Source: Catonia carolina
Lineage: Eukaryota; Arthropoda; Insecta; Hemiptera; Achilidae
Assembly: GCA_035578175.1 (NCBI GenBank)
Contig: JAQMRL010000010.1
Location: 33,922,784-33,986,783 of the forward strand
Length of the DNA stretch: 64,000 bases
Reading direction: 5' to 3'
This document shows positions 23,366 to 34,586 of this stretch, one piece after another. The position numbers and the translations under genes are program-made. Within the stretch, counting starts at the first letter, position 1. Each line of letters opens with the position of its first letter. The notes beneath the pieces were generated by a model. That model had not been told where the DNA came from and searched no databases. It worked only from the letters and a program-made list of their open reading frames with translations.

Positions 23366-24528
23366 ACTCCGACGTAGGCAACCAGCAACACAAGTAAGCA
23401 TGCGCATTAATTTAAAATACGCACAGCATGATCAAACACAAAATTCCATACAACACTAATTCACCCTAAGCTTAATTTTATAATGAAAACACGTTCAATT
23501 CATCTGTTAAAAAATATTTTATAAATCGAACATTAGTTTACCATTAATATCAAAAACTTTTACTATTGTTACTCTTACATTGTTATTTTTCGTTACATTA
23601 TTTACTATTATTAGATTATTACTTATGTTTAGTAGGTTTTTAATAAAGACTCAGTTTTATTTTTGGTCACAAGTAATAATATAAGACTAATGCGCTTGAA
23701 TTATAACAGGAGAGTAAACAATTCCAGTGATTCGTTGTTTATCATTTCAGATTGTTTACTTCATATCATTAAAATTAATGTCTGTGACTAGTTTAATACA
23801 ACTGTTTGCACTTGCCCGTGTTGAACTCATTTTTTGTTTCATTAGTTATCTTTTGGTATTGTATCGGTTCGTTTCGCTTTTTTTCATAGACTGAAGTTGA
23901 AAAGTTTTGTTAGCTATGTTTTGTTAACATGCGTGATAGTGAATGTGTTGAGTTTTAGAAACATAAAAGCGGCAACCATTAAAAAGTAGAAAAAATTAGT
24001 TTTGTTAAATGTAACGGTTAAAATAATTAATTAAGGAGTCTCTTTATGAAACTACAATAATTACAAGTAATCTGAACGGTATAATTGAAAACGCTTAAAA
24101 GATTAGGTTTATTTTAGCTGGATGGAGATTGTAGATTTTTATGATTATGATGGAACGTAATACAAGATAATTGTCAGGCGGAAAGGTAGATACGCGCCAG
24201 AGTAAAACTTTCATTTACAACGTATAGGCGCTTGCCTCACGCGGAATACTCTTACAGTAGATAGACTATAGTTACATATAAGATTACTCGAATTCCAGCT
24301 CACATTACTTTAATGTTGATAAATTAAAAATTATTACAATATGTATGACATGACTTCTAAGTAATGAAAGATAAACATATAGATGGCTCCATCCGATTTT
24401 AATTTTGCGGTTTAAGCTGTTGCTCTTCTTTTTAATTAGCAGAGCAGATGTTCAAGCTATACTAGTCCACCATGTGGTAGACACGACTCAAAATCTACAT
24501 CGTACGACCATCAACAGCAGAAGCGACA
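23366..24528. other. AT-rich DNA, no gene seen
   Basis: Nothing could be supported on either strand. Confidence 0.5.
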
Positions 24529-24778
24529 TTGCATTCTGTTCAATTTAAGAACAATAATCATACCCATGATCCAGTGAGATGAGATTTGCATGTATGACTT
24601 ATAAATGAGTTGTACTCTTGTACAGACTGAGGCTGACTATTTCTGAGGAATGTGATTAATTGAATTCCAACGATCAAAATTAGAATTAGAATTTGAACCA
24701 GAGCCTTTCTCTCCAAAAATCAGCTGTTAAACAACTGACTCGTGGTGACGACTTTATCTCTACACCAACCCTGTGGTT
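24529..24778 (-). repeat. tRNA-derived SINE (family B), decayed
   Basis: Antisense copy of the 19385-19707 family. It shows the reverse complements of the 3' block (CCATGATCCAGTGAGATGAG), the B-box (ATTTGAACC), the palindrome in the form CAGCTGTTAAACAACTG, and the GACGACTTTATCTCTA-ACCAACCC head. It is more diverged than the other copies and lacks the part around TACTAGACAGTGG. Confidence 0.75.
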
Positions 24779-25099
24779 TATTTTGTTTATGGATATTTAT
24801 GTATTGGCAATTTTGATTATAATATAATCATATGAATGGGAGCTTGCACATATCCATTTTCTCCTTTATCGCATATTAATTCCTGCTTATCGATTTAGTT
24901 GTTTTTCCTAAATGTAGGCCTGAATGATAAATATTGCGCGTTACAGGTGATTTTAATAGTTATCGTGGCACGTAAACATTCCTTTTCATACACTTTTTTA
25001 TTATTAGCTTAATACTTATTATTTTGAAAAGCTGTAATTTTGTACTAATAGATTAAAATATTTTTCAAGTTCGTAGTTATACTTAACTTTCTCGTTAAA
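24779..25099. other. AT-rich DNA, no gene seen
   Basis: Nothing recognisable between the SINE and the mariner derivative. Confidence 0.5.
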
Positions 25100-26020
25100 C
25101 GAGGTGTGGTTATTAAATAACGAGACTGACGTTGTAAAAAATGTTATTTTAATTTTATACTTAATCACTTATTGCCACCTTCAATATACACTCCTTCTCT
25201 ATTCCTACAACGCTCCATGCGAATTTTCCATTGTTGGAAACAGTGCTGGAAGTCATTTTCTGTCAGCTCCTTCAGGACACGTGCCGCTTTCTCTTTTACA
25301 GTTTCCACAGATTAAAATCTTGTCCCTTTTAATAAAACAGGGAACAGGTAGAAGTCACATGGTCCATGATCTGGTGAATAAGGTGGATGTTCTAACACTG
25401 AGATGCTGTTCTTGGCTAGAAACCTCTTGAAAGGTAACGCGGAATGAGCTGGCGCATTGTCTTGGTGGAGAACCCATGATTTATCCTTCCACATTTCGGG
25501 GCGTTTTTTCCTTACTCTTTGACGTAGTTTGGAAAGTACCTCAAGGTAGTAATATTGGTTAACTGTTTGACCTTCAGAAACCCAGTGAAGGTACACAATC
25601 CCATGGATATAAAAAAAACAATCATAATTGCTTTAAATTTTGACTTGCTCATTCGAGCTTTTTTGGCTCTCGGTGAAGTTCGGCTCTTCCAGTGAATTGA
25701 TTGGCGCTTTTTTTCCAGATCGTAAGTAAAAAACCACATTTTATCACAATTATTATCGTTTCCAAAAATTTGGGTCATTTTCAATCGCGTACAAAGTGTC
25801 AGTACAAACATTTTTGCGAGCTTCATTTCAAATATTTTTGAGGGCACGTGTCCTGAAAGAGCTGATAGAAGATTACTTCCAGCCCTGTTTACAGCAATGG
25901 AAAATTTGCATGGAGCGTTGAAGGGATAGAGTATATTGAAGGTGACAATAAGTGATTATGTGTAAAATAAAATTAAAAATTTTTTAGAACGTCATCTCGT
26001 TATTTAAGAGCCACATCTCG
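25100..26020 (-). mobile_element. Foldback mariner derivative, copy 1 (both ends from the transposase 3' side)
   Basis: The element starts CGAGGTGTGGTTATTAAATA and ends with the inverse of CGAGATGTGGCTCTTAAATA. A TA (26021-26022) follows the right end and a mutated AA precedes the left. The left arm (25100-25835) is a transposase gene read on the minus strand from its 3' end inward. The right 175 bp (about 25846-26020) are the same 3' end read on the plus strand. The element is therefore a long, lopsided inverted repeat that lacks the 5' half of a mariner. The second copy at 47536-48455 has the same design with a different internal breakpoint. Confidence 0.85.
25150..25835 (-). pseudogene. 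Truncated, frameshifted mariner transposase (DD34D type)
   Basis: The minus-strand peptide, over two frames, reads NEARKNVCTDTLYAIENDPNFWKR, a degenerate copy of the TGDETW block, FTYDLEKKRQSIHWKS, ARKAxMSKSKFKAIMIVFF, then HWVSEGQTVNQYYYLEVLSKLR, SWVLHQDNAPAHS and EHPPYSPDHGPCDFYLFP. These are the catalytic-domain blocks of a DD34D mariner: the D of HQDNAPAH and the D of PCDFYLFP are 34 residues apart. The first aspartate is destroyed, a frameshift separates FISMGL from HWVSEG, and a stop follows LLKGTRF. It cannot make an active enzyme. The plus-strand stretch 25846-25930 repeats the C-terminal ARVLKEL...KIxMER segment in inverted orientation. Confidence 0.8.
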
Positions 26021-26164
26021 TATTCTGTTGTTTGTTAAGTATTACCTTTATTTATTTATTTTTGATAAACGTAATTAAGAATTAAAAAAAGTAAACGAAA
26101 AGATTGTTGTAGTTGTAATGACAAGGGAAATAGTACCAACGAAAATGAATTCATAAAACTGGAT

Positions 26165-26924
26165 GGTTCTTTTCTCTTATTCCCCCGCCACGGTAGAACT
26201 ACCGAATTTTAGTATCTTATCTTATCTGAATTGTTCTATTCAATTGTAGTATCTTTTCTTAATGTTTGTACTTCGTAATATAAAATATATTAAATTACAT
26301 AAATTAAGCCAGAATGGAAAATAGGTTAGTATTCAGTTATTGTTGTTCCTCACCGTATGGTAAGAAGCTACCACTTCTATTATGGCGATGATTTTTTTAT
26401 TTAGTTAGTAGTGTTAATTCTAAAAAAGACTCGAATATTTGCAAGAACGAAATATTCTGCACAAGCAGCGCGTCTGTAGAAATGGTCATGATTTATAACT
26501 TTGTCGCCTACAGACAAAACGATCGATGGCGTTGCACAGCCGCGAGTTTCGTGTTGTCGTTTGAAGTGGAATTAAGAGTAAGTATATGGCGTGAAGGTAC
26601 TAGTTTATCCCTGGAAGAATTTGTTTGGTTCATTTACTGTTGGTGTAAAGAATGTTCCACAACGATATTCTGTGCAGATGAGTTAAGGTTGTTAGTTAAC
26701 GCAGTTACACAGACTGGAAAAATTATTTGCGCGAAGTGTGCGCAAATTCTTTTCAACGAAACCTCACCAGATTGGAGTTTTAATAACATAATTAATTTGA
26801 GAAATATTAATGTAGGATTTAAAAAAAATCCCGTTTTTATAATTAAAAATACTATATGTTTACTTACGAAATATTTACAAAATGTAAAAAATACACGGTG
26901 GCGAGGGAATAAGAGAAAAGACCC
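26165..26924 (+). mobile_element. Merlin-like DNA transposon, internally deleted, copy 1
   Basis: The ends are inverted repeats: GGTTCTTTTCTCTTATTCCC then CCGCCAC on the left, and the reverse complement of GGGTCTTTTCTCTTATTCCC then TCGCCAC on the right. An 8-bp target duplication flanks them, AACTGGAT (26157-26164) and AACTGGAC (26925-26932). An 8-bp duplication and GG-starting ends fit the Merlin superfamily. The copy at 54919-55624 shares the ends and most of the interior. At 760 bp it is too short for a full transposase gene. Confidence 0.75.
26440..26700 (+). pseudogene. N-terminal remnant of a Merlin/ISXO2-like transposase
   Basis: With frame changes the peptide reads LQERNILHKQRVCRNGHD, then RQNDRWRC, and in the 26482-26967 frame ELRVSIWREGTSLSLEEFVWFIYCWCKE. 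The order is a short cysteine motif, 'RWRC', 'S.R.GT', then an 'LSLEEIxxxIYxW' helix. This is how the N-terminal part of Merlin transposases (ISXO2/IS1016 relatives) looks from what I know of the family. The DDE catalytic domain is missing. The open frame runs past the element's right end into flanking DNA, so its last part is not transposase. The family call rests on the pattern plus the 8-bp target duplication. Confidence 0.55.
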
Positions 26925-28000
26925 AACTGGACTTTTGAAATTGAGTTCAGAAAGATTACTTGAATAATGTAATAAATTGGGTCAGGTGACAATCTAACAA
27001 CTTGAAATCACAGGAAATTTCGAATTCCTGTGCTTCAATTATAATAAATACCTATGTTCATAATTTGAATAATTGTAAATTTGACTGTTTGTAGCTCCTT
27101 ATTTCTTTTAAATATCTAACTTGAGGTCTAGGAAATGTATGATATAAATTAATTTTAAGGAAATTAAAAATATAACGTAATAAAGTAATGTAATAATTTT
27201 AACCATTGGTGACAGAAACTTTAAGTTTCATAAAACTGAAATATATAATTTGATAAAATAAGAAAACACGTGAGAACAGCTTTAAGAACTAAGTCACGAC
27301 CTTTATTTCCATAATACTGATTAATGCAAAGAACTTTTTCACAGTGACAAATAAAGTCGGTTTTTTTCTTTGTTTTTGACGGAGTTTCGACCTGACATAC
27401 GTATACATAACGTTGAGTGCTTGAGTTATTCAAGCTTTATGAATTGGCTACTGAAATTTACTCTTTTATTGTTGCTTGCATACTGTATATACACATAAAA
27501 TACTGCAATCTCAAGAGATTGTGTTTTGTTTTATTTCATTCCCCTTAGTTTCTATTTAATTTTATTTTGTTCTTTTTACAATAACGTAATGCAAATAAAA
27601 CTGTTTATTTAATTAATGAAAAATTGTCTGCGTTCTAATTACATTTTGTAATTGTAATACAACAATTAAATAATTCTTAGTTGGATCATGTATTCAATTT
27701 AAAACAGCATTAACTAAAAAAAAACGAATGAATAATAACCAAACACCGGATACCAACAGCACAAAAACGATAATTAGCGGTGTGACTGTAGGGAGAGTAA
27801 ATAAATATTAATGAGAACATTATTATATAGAAGAGATGTACGAGACATAAAGATAGTATTTTTACGAGGAATTAACTAGCAGGCAGGAGTCTTAATATCA
27901 AATGGTAAGTTTTGTGTGTATTTCAAATATATACTGTAGTAAATATTTTTTACTTTCTTCACCTTTGATTTTTTACTTTTTACTTTTTACTTTTTTTACT
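26925..28000. other. No gene seen; short TTTTTAC tandem run at the end
   Basis: AT-rich DNA. At 27966-28000 a heptamer-like TTTTTAC repeat (about five units) abuts the 5' end of the Helentron-like element. The minus-strand frame at 27221-27433 has no motif. Confidence 0.5.
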
Positions 28001-28143
28001 TTCTCTTGCCTATATGAATATATAGGAAGGAAAGTATTGTTTTCATGTCGATTTTTCGAAATCGAGTTTTCACCGGATCTATACGTTTTCAGACCCCCTG
28101 AACCTAAAAAACTTGTTTTTAGCGATTGGTCTGTGTGTGTGTC

Positions 28144-28191
<48 letters not shown>

Positions 28192-28966
28192 CAGAATATC
28201 TCAAGAACGGAACATCGTACGAACTTGAAACTTGAAACTTAAGTTACATATTACTACCGGACCCGACACGAACATTTTCAACAAAATCGGTCAACCGGAA
28301 GTAGTAGTTTATTCGTGTAATTTTTCACTTTTTTCGATTTTCTCAAAAACTAGTCCTACGATTTTTTTTAAAATCAACTGGTTTACTACATTTTTTATGC
28401 TCTACAATAAAGGGTAGGCGCCATGTTTGCTGAAATTCTGCTTGAGGCTGTTTTTACGTAAAAACATTTTCTTTTTAAGATTGCGGCTTTAATATGCATT
28501 TTAGCGCAAAACGTTATATAATAAAAGTTGTAGAAAATGTAAAATTCTAGAACTTTTATTTCAAACATTTTTTTGTATAACGCTTAGTTTAGCGGTAATT
28601 TGCGATTTTCTGTTTTTTTTTCTCACGAAAACGTGAGAAAAATCGATTTTTTTAACATTTCTGTCTTAGTATGCAATTTACGACAAAAGTGTATATAATT
28701 AAGTTTATAGAAAATTAATAAAACTACAACTTTTGTTCGGAGCAATTTTCTCTACAGAGCGTAGTTTAGCGTGAAAGCGTGATTTTCCGTATTTTTAAGC
28801 CAAACTGAGTTAGATTGTCATTTTGCGTCATTCACTCATGATTAAAATAAGGTTATGTTTTGAGGTTAGTTTTTGTTTATTTCTAATATTTTATTAATAT
28901 TGTTAGGTTTATTATTAATTATTTGCATTGGCAAGAGAAAATTGTGTGAGTGTTTCACACCAGATT
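28001..28966 (+). mobile_element. Helentron-like (HINE) non-autonomous element, full-length reference copy
   Basis: The 5' end is TTCTCTTGCC; its inverse GGCAAGAGAAA lies at 28930-28940, about 25 bp inside the 3' end. A hairpin follows, GTGTGA-gtgtt-TCACAC (28944-28960), and the element stops after CAGATT. The core carries (GT)n at 28133-28189. Asymmetric short terminal inverted repeats, a 3' hairpin and a central microsatellite are the structural signature of Helentron-associated elements such as Drosophila DINE-1. There is no coding capacity. At least nine other full or partial copies are in this window. The family grouping is directly visible; the superfamily is inferred. Confidence 0.65.
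28133..28189. repeat. (GT)n microsatellite inside a Helentron-like element
   Basis: About 28 GT units with one interruption near the start (GTCTGTCT). Confidence 0.95.
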
Positions 28967-29794
28967 TTTATTTCTCTTATCATGAGTACAGGAATCAAAG
29001 TTTGTTTGTTTGTACAAGGTAATCTCGATTTAAAAAAATGTCATTGTTGGAAAGCTTAAAGCTTCCTAAATAACACATGATACATAGCATTTCATCGTAT
29101 TTAAATTATCATTTAAAAAAAAAAACAAAAATTATCATTTTTGAAAAAATGGAGGTCAATGCTCGTAAGACAGCACTGGTGCGGAGATCGATATCGACTA
29201 ATTGTCACCTTAAATGCTAATTAATGCTACCAATACAATTAATGAGATATAGCCTTCTATTTTATAGTTGGTCAGCTATACCACCAAATCCTACTTCCAT
29301 GAGTCATCGGCTCGACATCTGGGTGTATGGCGGCATGTAGGTTTTAATTGTGCTACAGGATGGAAGATGGTGAAAGGCGGGTTCTTAGCGCCTTAGAAAC
29401 TAAGATTTTTTTAACTAGGTATGTTAACCCTCATAGAAGTCATAGGAGTCCTTGGTTTTCCTGGGTTTGGGCTGTGCAGTAGGTTATTGTCCTACTCATG
29501 TGAAATGTTTGTTGCTCTTGAAGTATCCAGAATAGCTTCGGAACTAGGACGAGATCTGGGGCGACCAGTGACTACGTGGATGCCGAAACAGGTTCTGGGA
29601 TTTAACCCTTAAATGATAGAAGAAAAAATTGTGATGTTTAAATGAAGTCATCTTTTATTTTACTTGTTTGATGTAAGGTAGTTTGGGAGGATTAGTTCTT
29701 TTATCTATCAGTATTATACCACTAGTATTGTCTAGGCTACACTATATTGTATTATACAATCAGGTATTAGGTACGCTATTGGACAACCGTAAAA
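28967..29794. other. No gene or named repeat identified
   Basis: 29140-29640 is somewhat less AT-rich than its surroundings and contains a 63-codon open frame (29421-29612) without recognisable motifs. It could be a decayed element or gene fragment; no second copy was seen. Confidence 0.4.
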
Positions 29795-29912
29795 TATAAT
29801 AATAATGATGATGATGATGACAATGATGGTGATGATGATTATGATGGTGATGATGGTGATTATGGTGATGATGATGATGACGATGACGACGGCGGCGGTG
29901 GTGGTGGTGGTG
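29795..29912. repeat. Compound trinucleotide microsatellite (AAT/GAT/GGT)
   Basis: About 118 bp of imperfect ATG/GAT/GGT triplets grade into GGC/GGT triplets. On the minus strand they would encode a poly-histidine run, which produces a spurious open frame. It lies 20 bp from the truncated end of the next Helentron-like copy. Confidence 0.9.
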
Positions 29913-29932
29913 TTCCGTTCTTGATGTCATCA

Positions 29933-29976
29933 TCGTTCGTACGATATTCCGTTCTTGAGCTATTTTATTCACACAC

Positions 29977-30018
<42 letters not shown>

Positions 30019-30157
30019 ACACGCACACACAGACCAATCGCTAAAAATAATTTTTTTTTGGTTCAGGGGGTCTGAAAGTGTAGATCCGGTGAAAACTCGA
30101 TTTTGAACAATGAAAACAATACTTTCTTTCCTATATATTCATATAGGCGAGAGGAAG
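29933..30157 (-). mobile_element. Helentron-like element, 5' part only
   Basis: Antisense copy of 28001-28966. It runs from the CGATATTCCGTTCTTGAG block through a (CA)n core (29971-30015) to the 5' terminus, preserved as GGCGAGAGGAA at 30147-30157. The whole 3' portion is missing. Confidence 0.75.
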
Positions 30158-31020
30158 AATAAATATTTTGTCATCCTTTGCTTTTTACATTTTTTAAAAT
30201 TTTTGAAAAAAAGTTTTATTTACAAGACAGAAATAATGTCATATCCGAATACTGCATAAAAAGTTACATAAAGCTTCCAGAACATTCAAATTTCATATAA
30301 TGTTTAATTAGAATAACATAATTTATTTGAATATTGTTAGAATTGTGCTGAAATATTGAGATACGAGTCTAAGATACAAGAGATTAGGTTAACTAATAAT
30401 TATTCTGTTAGCGGAAGAAAGCACTTCCTTTAAAAATAAATAAACAAAGAAATAAGATTATACGAAGTGGTGAGTTACTGTATATTGGAAAACGACAAAA
30501 AAATAAATTTAAGATGAAAAGGAATATCATTTTTGTTTTCAATTCAACTTTAGTAAGATTCGTATAATATTATCGTAAGAATAAAAAGGAATCTACAAGA
30601 CTTAAGATATATTTCTTATTTAAATTCAACGATATTATTTTCTGTTAAAGTATATGTTTTCGAATCGTCAAGAGAGTATAATATATTTTTTTTAATAATG
30701 TATTAGAATATTACCCAGAGTTTAAACTACAAGCCTCTTGAACGTAAGCTAAGGTGTATCAACAATTCTTTCTAGTTCTTAAGATTTTCGTCTCTAAATA
30801 ATACCATATAAAAATACTGAATAATAATATAATAATTTCTCTGACCAGATAAACACGTTGAACAGAGTTCTTGATTCCTAGAAAAATACAAACTTATATA
30901 TTTACAAAAGAAATCTGTAAAGAAATTGAAAATTGATCTAATCGAACAGAACAATATAATGCACTTTGTATTAGCATTTTGTATATTTTAACTTTTATTG
31001 TTTATTTCCGACAAAATTAC
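30158..31020. other. AT-rich DNA, no gene seen
   Basis: Nothing could be supported. The minus-strand frame at 30772-30954 has no motif. Confidence 0.5.
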
Positions 31021-31250
31021 CTCTGCAAATGGTTCTGTCATTTGTAGTGAATGGAGGATGGTAGGTGGCCAAAGAAAGCATAGGAGTGGACGCCAGCCAA
31101 TAGAAGAAGGAAGGGTAGATAAGAGGTGACGTGGTTGGCTGGTGTGCATGAGGCAATGTCTTTGCGGTGGTTTTCCGATGATGACTGGCAAGGCAAACAA
31201 AGGTGGTGCGTAGGAAACGAGATACAGCGGGGCTGTAAATCCTCGCATGA
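31021..31250 (+). pseudogene. LINE ORF2 extreme C-terminal fragment
   Basis: The forward peptide, with frame changes, reads RHRSGRQPIEEGR, RGWLVCMRQCLCGGF, a DDWQGKQRWCVGNEIQ-like block, then RYSGAVNPRMNT and a stop. This fits the LINE C-terminus pattern 'WTPxxRRxRGRPxxTWLEGVxxAM...DWxxRxxWRLG'. Several disruptions make it inactive. An antisense open frame (30988-31248) is a shadow of it. Confidence 0.55.
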
Positions 31251-31322
31251 ATACGTATATTGTTTATTTACAATCTGTTAAATGCCAGCAATCAGTAAAT
31301 TTGAAATATTAACATATTTGTT

Positions 31323-31611
31323 TTTCTTAATTCCTAATATGTTTACGTTGCAATCTGTTCAATTCAGAACAATGAGCAACCTCATGACCCTATGAGATGA
31401 GGATGAAGTGTATGACGTGTAAATGAGATTTAGTCTTGTACAGACCCAGGTCGACCATTCCTGAAAGAGTATGGTTAATTGAACCCCAACCATAAAAGTA
31501 CACCGGCAACCACTCTCTAGTATTCAAATCCTTATAAAAGTAACTACCTTTACTAGGATTTGAACTAGAAACTTTCGTTTCCGAAAATCAGACCAGACCA
31601 ACCCGGTGGGT
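31323..31611 (-). repeat. tRNA-derived SINE (family B), with the palindrome region deleted
   Basis: Antisense copy: the 3' block (AATCTGTTCAATTCAGAAC, CCTCATGACCCTATGAG), the B-box (GGATTTGAAC), and then AATCAGACCAGACCAACCCGG. The last piece shows a deletion of the palindrome and the GTCGTCGCC segment between the two promoter boxes. Confidence 0.8.
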
Positions 31612-31984
31612 TAGCATATTTAAATGATTTAACTTGAGTGAGCTATCAGTCAGTACCTTAGCTCTGTCATTGAGTCACCCGGAGACGGTGTCTTAGCCAA
31701 TGGTGATTTAGCCTTCTCGCAGGGTTACCCTGGATGAATAGCGATCACGTTCTATACAAGAGGGTTGGTGTGTGCATTAAATATTTAGTGCATTGTTTCA
31801 TAAAATTGTTATGCTACTGTCTTGATGAGTGAAAGGTTTTTTAAGTTATTGTGAAGCGTTTCATAAGTTACGCAAAAGGGGCATTGTGTAATCGTTCGGA
31901 GATGTTAATTTTGTACTTCTTGGATACGTTCAGTGTGTGACAGCTTTAAAGACCCCCTAGTTGAACGCCATAGGTTTAGATCAG
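31612..31984. other. No gene seen
   Basis: Moderate base composition. It may belong to the family-D repeat that follows, but no homologous stretch was found near the other copies. Confidence 0.4.
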
Positions 31985-32366
31985 GTCCATAGCAGGCAGG
32001 TGGAGTGTAAAATTATTTGCATTCTATCTGCTAGTTCCAGGGCTACAAAAAAGTTATGTTTCTTATTACATGGTCAGCCAATTGTATGACTAAAACATTT
32101 TAGAACAGAAGAGGTAGAGGTGTAAAAGGAACTAGTCAGAGTTATCTCCTTTGAGAGTAATGGTTTTCATTAAACACCCAGACCATGTGGTTAATGAAGT
32201 GAAGGAGTCATTTTCTGGGTGGAGAGTAGATGCTTTTCAGAAGGCCAGACCTGCTGAAAAGCATACTTTTCCACTCAGTGAGGAAGGCACGGTAAGCCAC
32301 CTCACTTGTCGTTTTACTCAGTAAAGCGTCTAGAGGTTCAAACCAGCCTTTCGGCAGATGACCTAA
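31985..32366 (-). repeat. Unclassified interspersed repeat (family D), copy 2
   Basis: Antisense match to 21213-21625 over nearly its full length: GCAGGCAGGTGGAGTGTAAA at one end and GTCTAGAGGTTCAAACCAGC near the other. Diverged by scattered substitutions and small gaps. Confidence 0.75.
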
Positions 32367-34586
32367 TCAAAAGATGCAGATCGGGCGTAGTGTATCGCTT
32401 TGTAAATTAGCCGTTTGTATTTGTGGGTAATTTTGAGTCACTGTCGAGTTACTGTTTTATTTGGTAAAATCGAGATTTAAGTTGCTGAGTTATTTTGTTA
32501 CGTGCACTCTGCAAGTACGTTACCTATCAAGGTGTGACTTTGAATAGCGTGTAAAAGTAATTTCTATGAGTCAACGGAATGTCTTTTTGAAAAATGCCTT
32601 TAAAGATATAAGAGATAAGACGACGCGTATCATGGCTGCTGGCAATTTTTTCTAAAGAAATAGTTATTGTAAGAGATCAAGCCCACTTAGTTTTCGTAAA
32701 AAAGGGCTCACCTTTGATCTGTGGCTGAAACCATTAGTGATTCTGTATCTACTCTCTAAGAGAAATCGAATGACCTTATTTTTGTTTCCAAATTCCAACT
32801 TTGATTTCTAGACTTCCGGTTTTGAGCCACTTCCAGTCTAAACCGGAACTTCAAACCCAATCTAGGCCTACTAACTTTTTGTGTATAAGTACTATAAGTG
32901 TAGATAAGTTGTGTTGCTATCTCTTGTAGTTTCTGACACCTGGATGTGATGGACATCGGAAAATGATAGAATACAATAATTTTAAAAATTGCCACCAAAA
33001 CCGGTCCGCAGTTTTGTTGTTGAAGAGTAAATATTATTTATTTGTACTAACGATATTTTTCGTTAATTTTGAGTTTGTGATATTTCATTGTAAAGAATAT
33101 AATGTTAATATTTTGAAAATGATTGGCTTGTTCGAATGTGAATGTTGTAAATAACTGAATTAACATTTTTATTTATCTCCAGTAAAGTTTGGTGTACATA
33201 TAATATTTTGGAACCATGAGCTTATTATTTATTACTTCTCATTCTGTTTCTTTCGTTTTAAGGAGGTTTTGGTTATTTTTTTTATTTGTTTTTTTTAAAA
33301 ACACTTTCTAATTTTGATTGTAAATAATAATTAAGAGCAGTATAATATGTTTCAATGTTATAATTAGTTAATTACACCAGTGGGTTGTAATTTGTTCATG
33401 TGTTGATTCTAATTGATAAGTTCCATTTATTGTTATACAACAAATTATGCATTAAAAAAAAGTTATAACTTATGAAAAAAATTGAGTTTCGTGAAATTTG
33501 TTTTCAGGCAAGATATTTGTATGCACTATAAATAAATTAACTTTAATTTCAACTGTGTGCGTAAGATACAGAATTGTAGTGTGGTAAAATATATACCAAT
33601 ACAAAGTTAATAAAAATATTCATAGTAAATCGGTTTTGTAGCGGTGGTAGAACAATATACTAAAGATTTCAGATTGTAGATGAAGACCCTGTCATCATTA
33701 AGTCTAGAAGACATCTTGAGAGACTCATTAGAGTTTTGTGAAGAGCTGTTGGCAACTCGTTACATTGAATAGGGAGAGTACCTACCACTTAGATATGGGG
33801 CTACATCAAAGTCGGAACTTCTTGCCATCCCTACCTTGTTCAGTATTACTCATTCAGTATAACATGAAGCATCGATAAATACTTTTACAGTCGGCCGGAC
33901 GAATATACAAGCTTGGTCGATTTGTTTTGCGATGCATATTGTACTAGTATTTTTCGAAACATTGAACTTGGTCAGTAACCTTGTATTAGTCCGTGTAATT
34001 AATTTATTATTTTCTCTCATATCGATGATGTGAGTCAAGTTACGTTTCTGATATAATTTATACTATTGATGTAAACACTAATAATTCCTAATGATAACCT
34101 AATGTATTATAAATTGGGTGAAATTATTCTACAAAACTTTGGGGTTACTCATGTTAGATGTATACATCGTATTTCAAATAAATGAACTCAGTCCTATTTT
34201 TATAGTGTTCCATGTCGGTACTCAGACAACGTTTGTAGTCATTATTAATTAATTTACCGTTCTATACTTTTTTTATGTATACTAAATTTAGATTAATTTC
34301 GTAGGGTGAAACTTTTTAGACCAAGTACTTTTAAAGTATTGTTTTCTGATGAAATAAAGTTTTTAATAAAAATTAATTTATAAATTTCAAAATTACAAGT
34401 ATTGGTTATATTATTGATAAAATGACTTGGAAACATATCACGTATTAATTAAGCGACTGATAATAATGTAATAATTTTACAATATTATCTCGTTGTTTAA
34501 TATGGAATCAAGATAGAAAAATTACGAAGATATAACTTCATAAATATTTGTATTTTGATAATCTATTATACTGTATTTGTTTTTAA
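32367..34586. other. No gene or named repeat seen
   Basis: AT-rich DNA. Short frames at 32756-32998, 32963-33154 and 33850-34038 have no motifs. Confidence 0.45.

Noticed and set aside
29760..30026. Open frame with a long poly-histidine and VCVCVC run
   Set aside because: It is the translation of a trinucleotide and a dinucleotide microsatellite.
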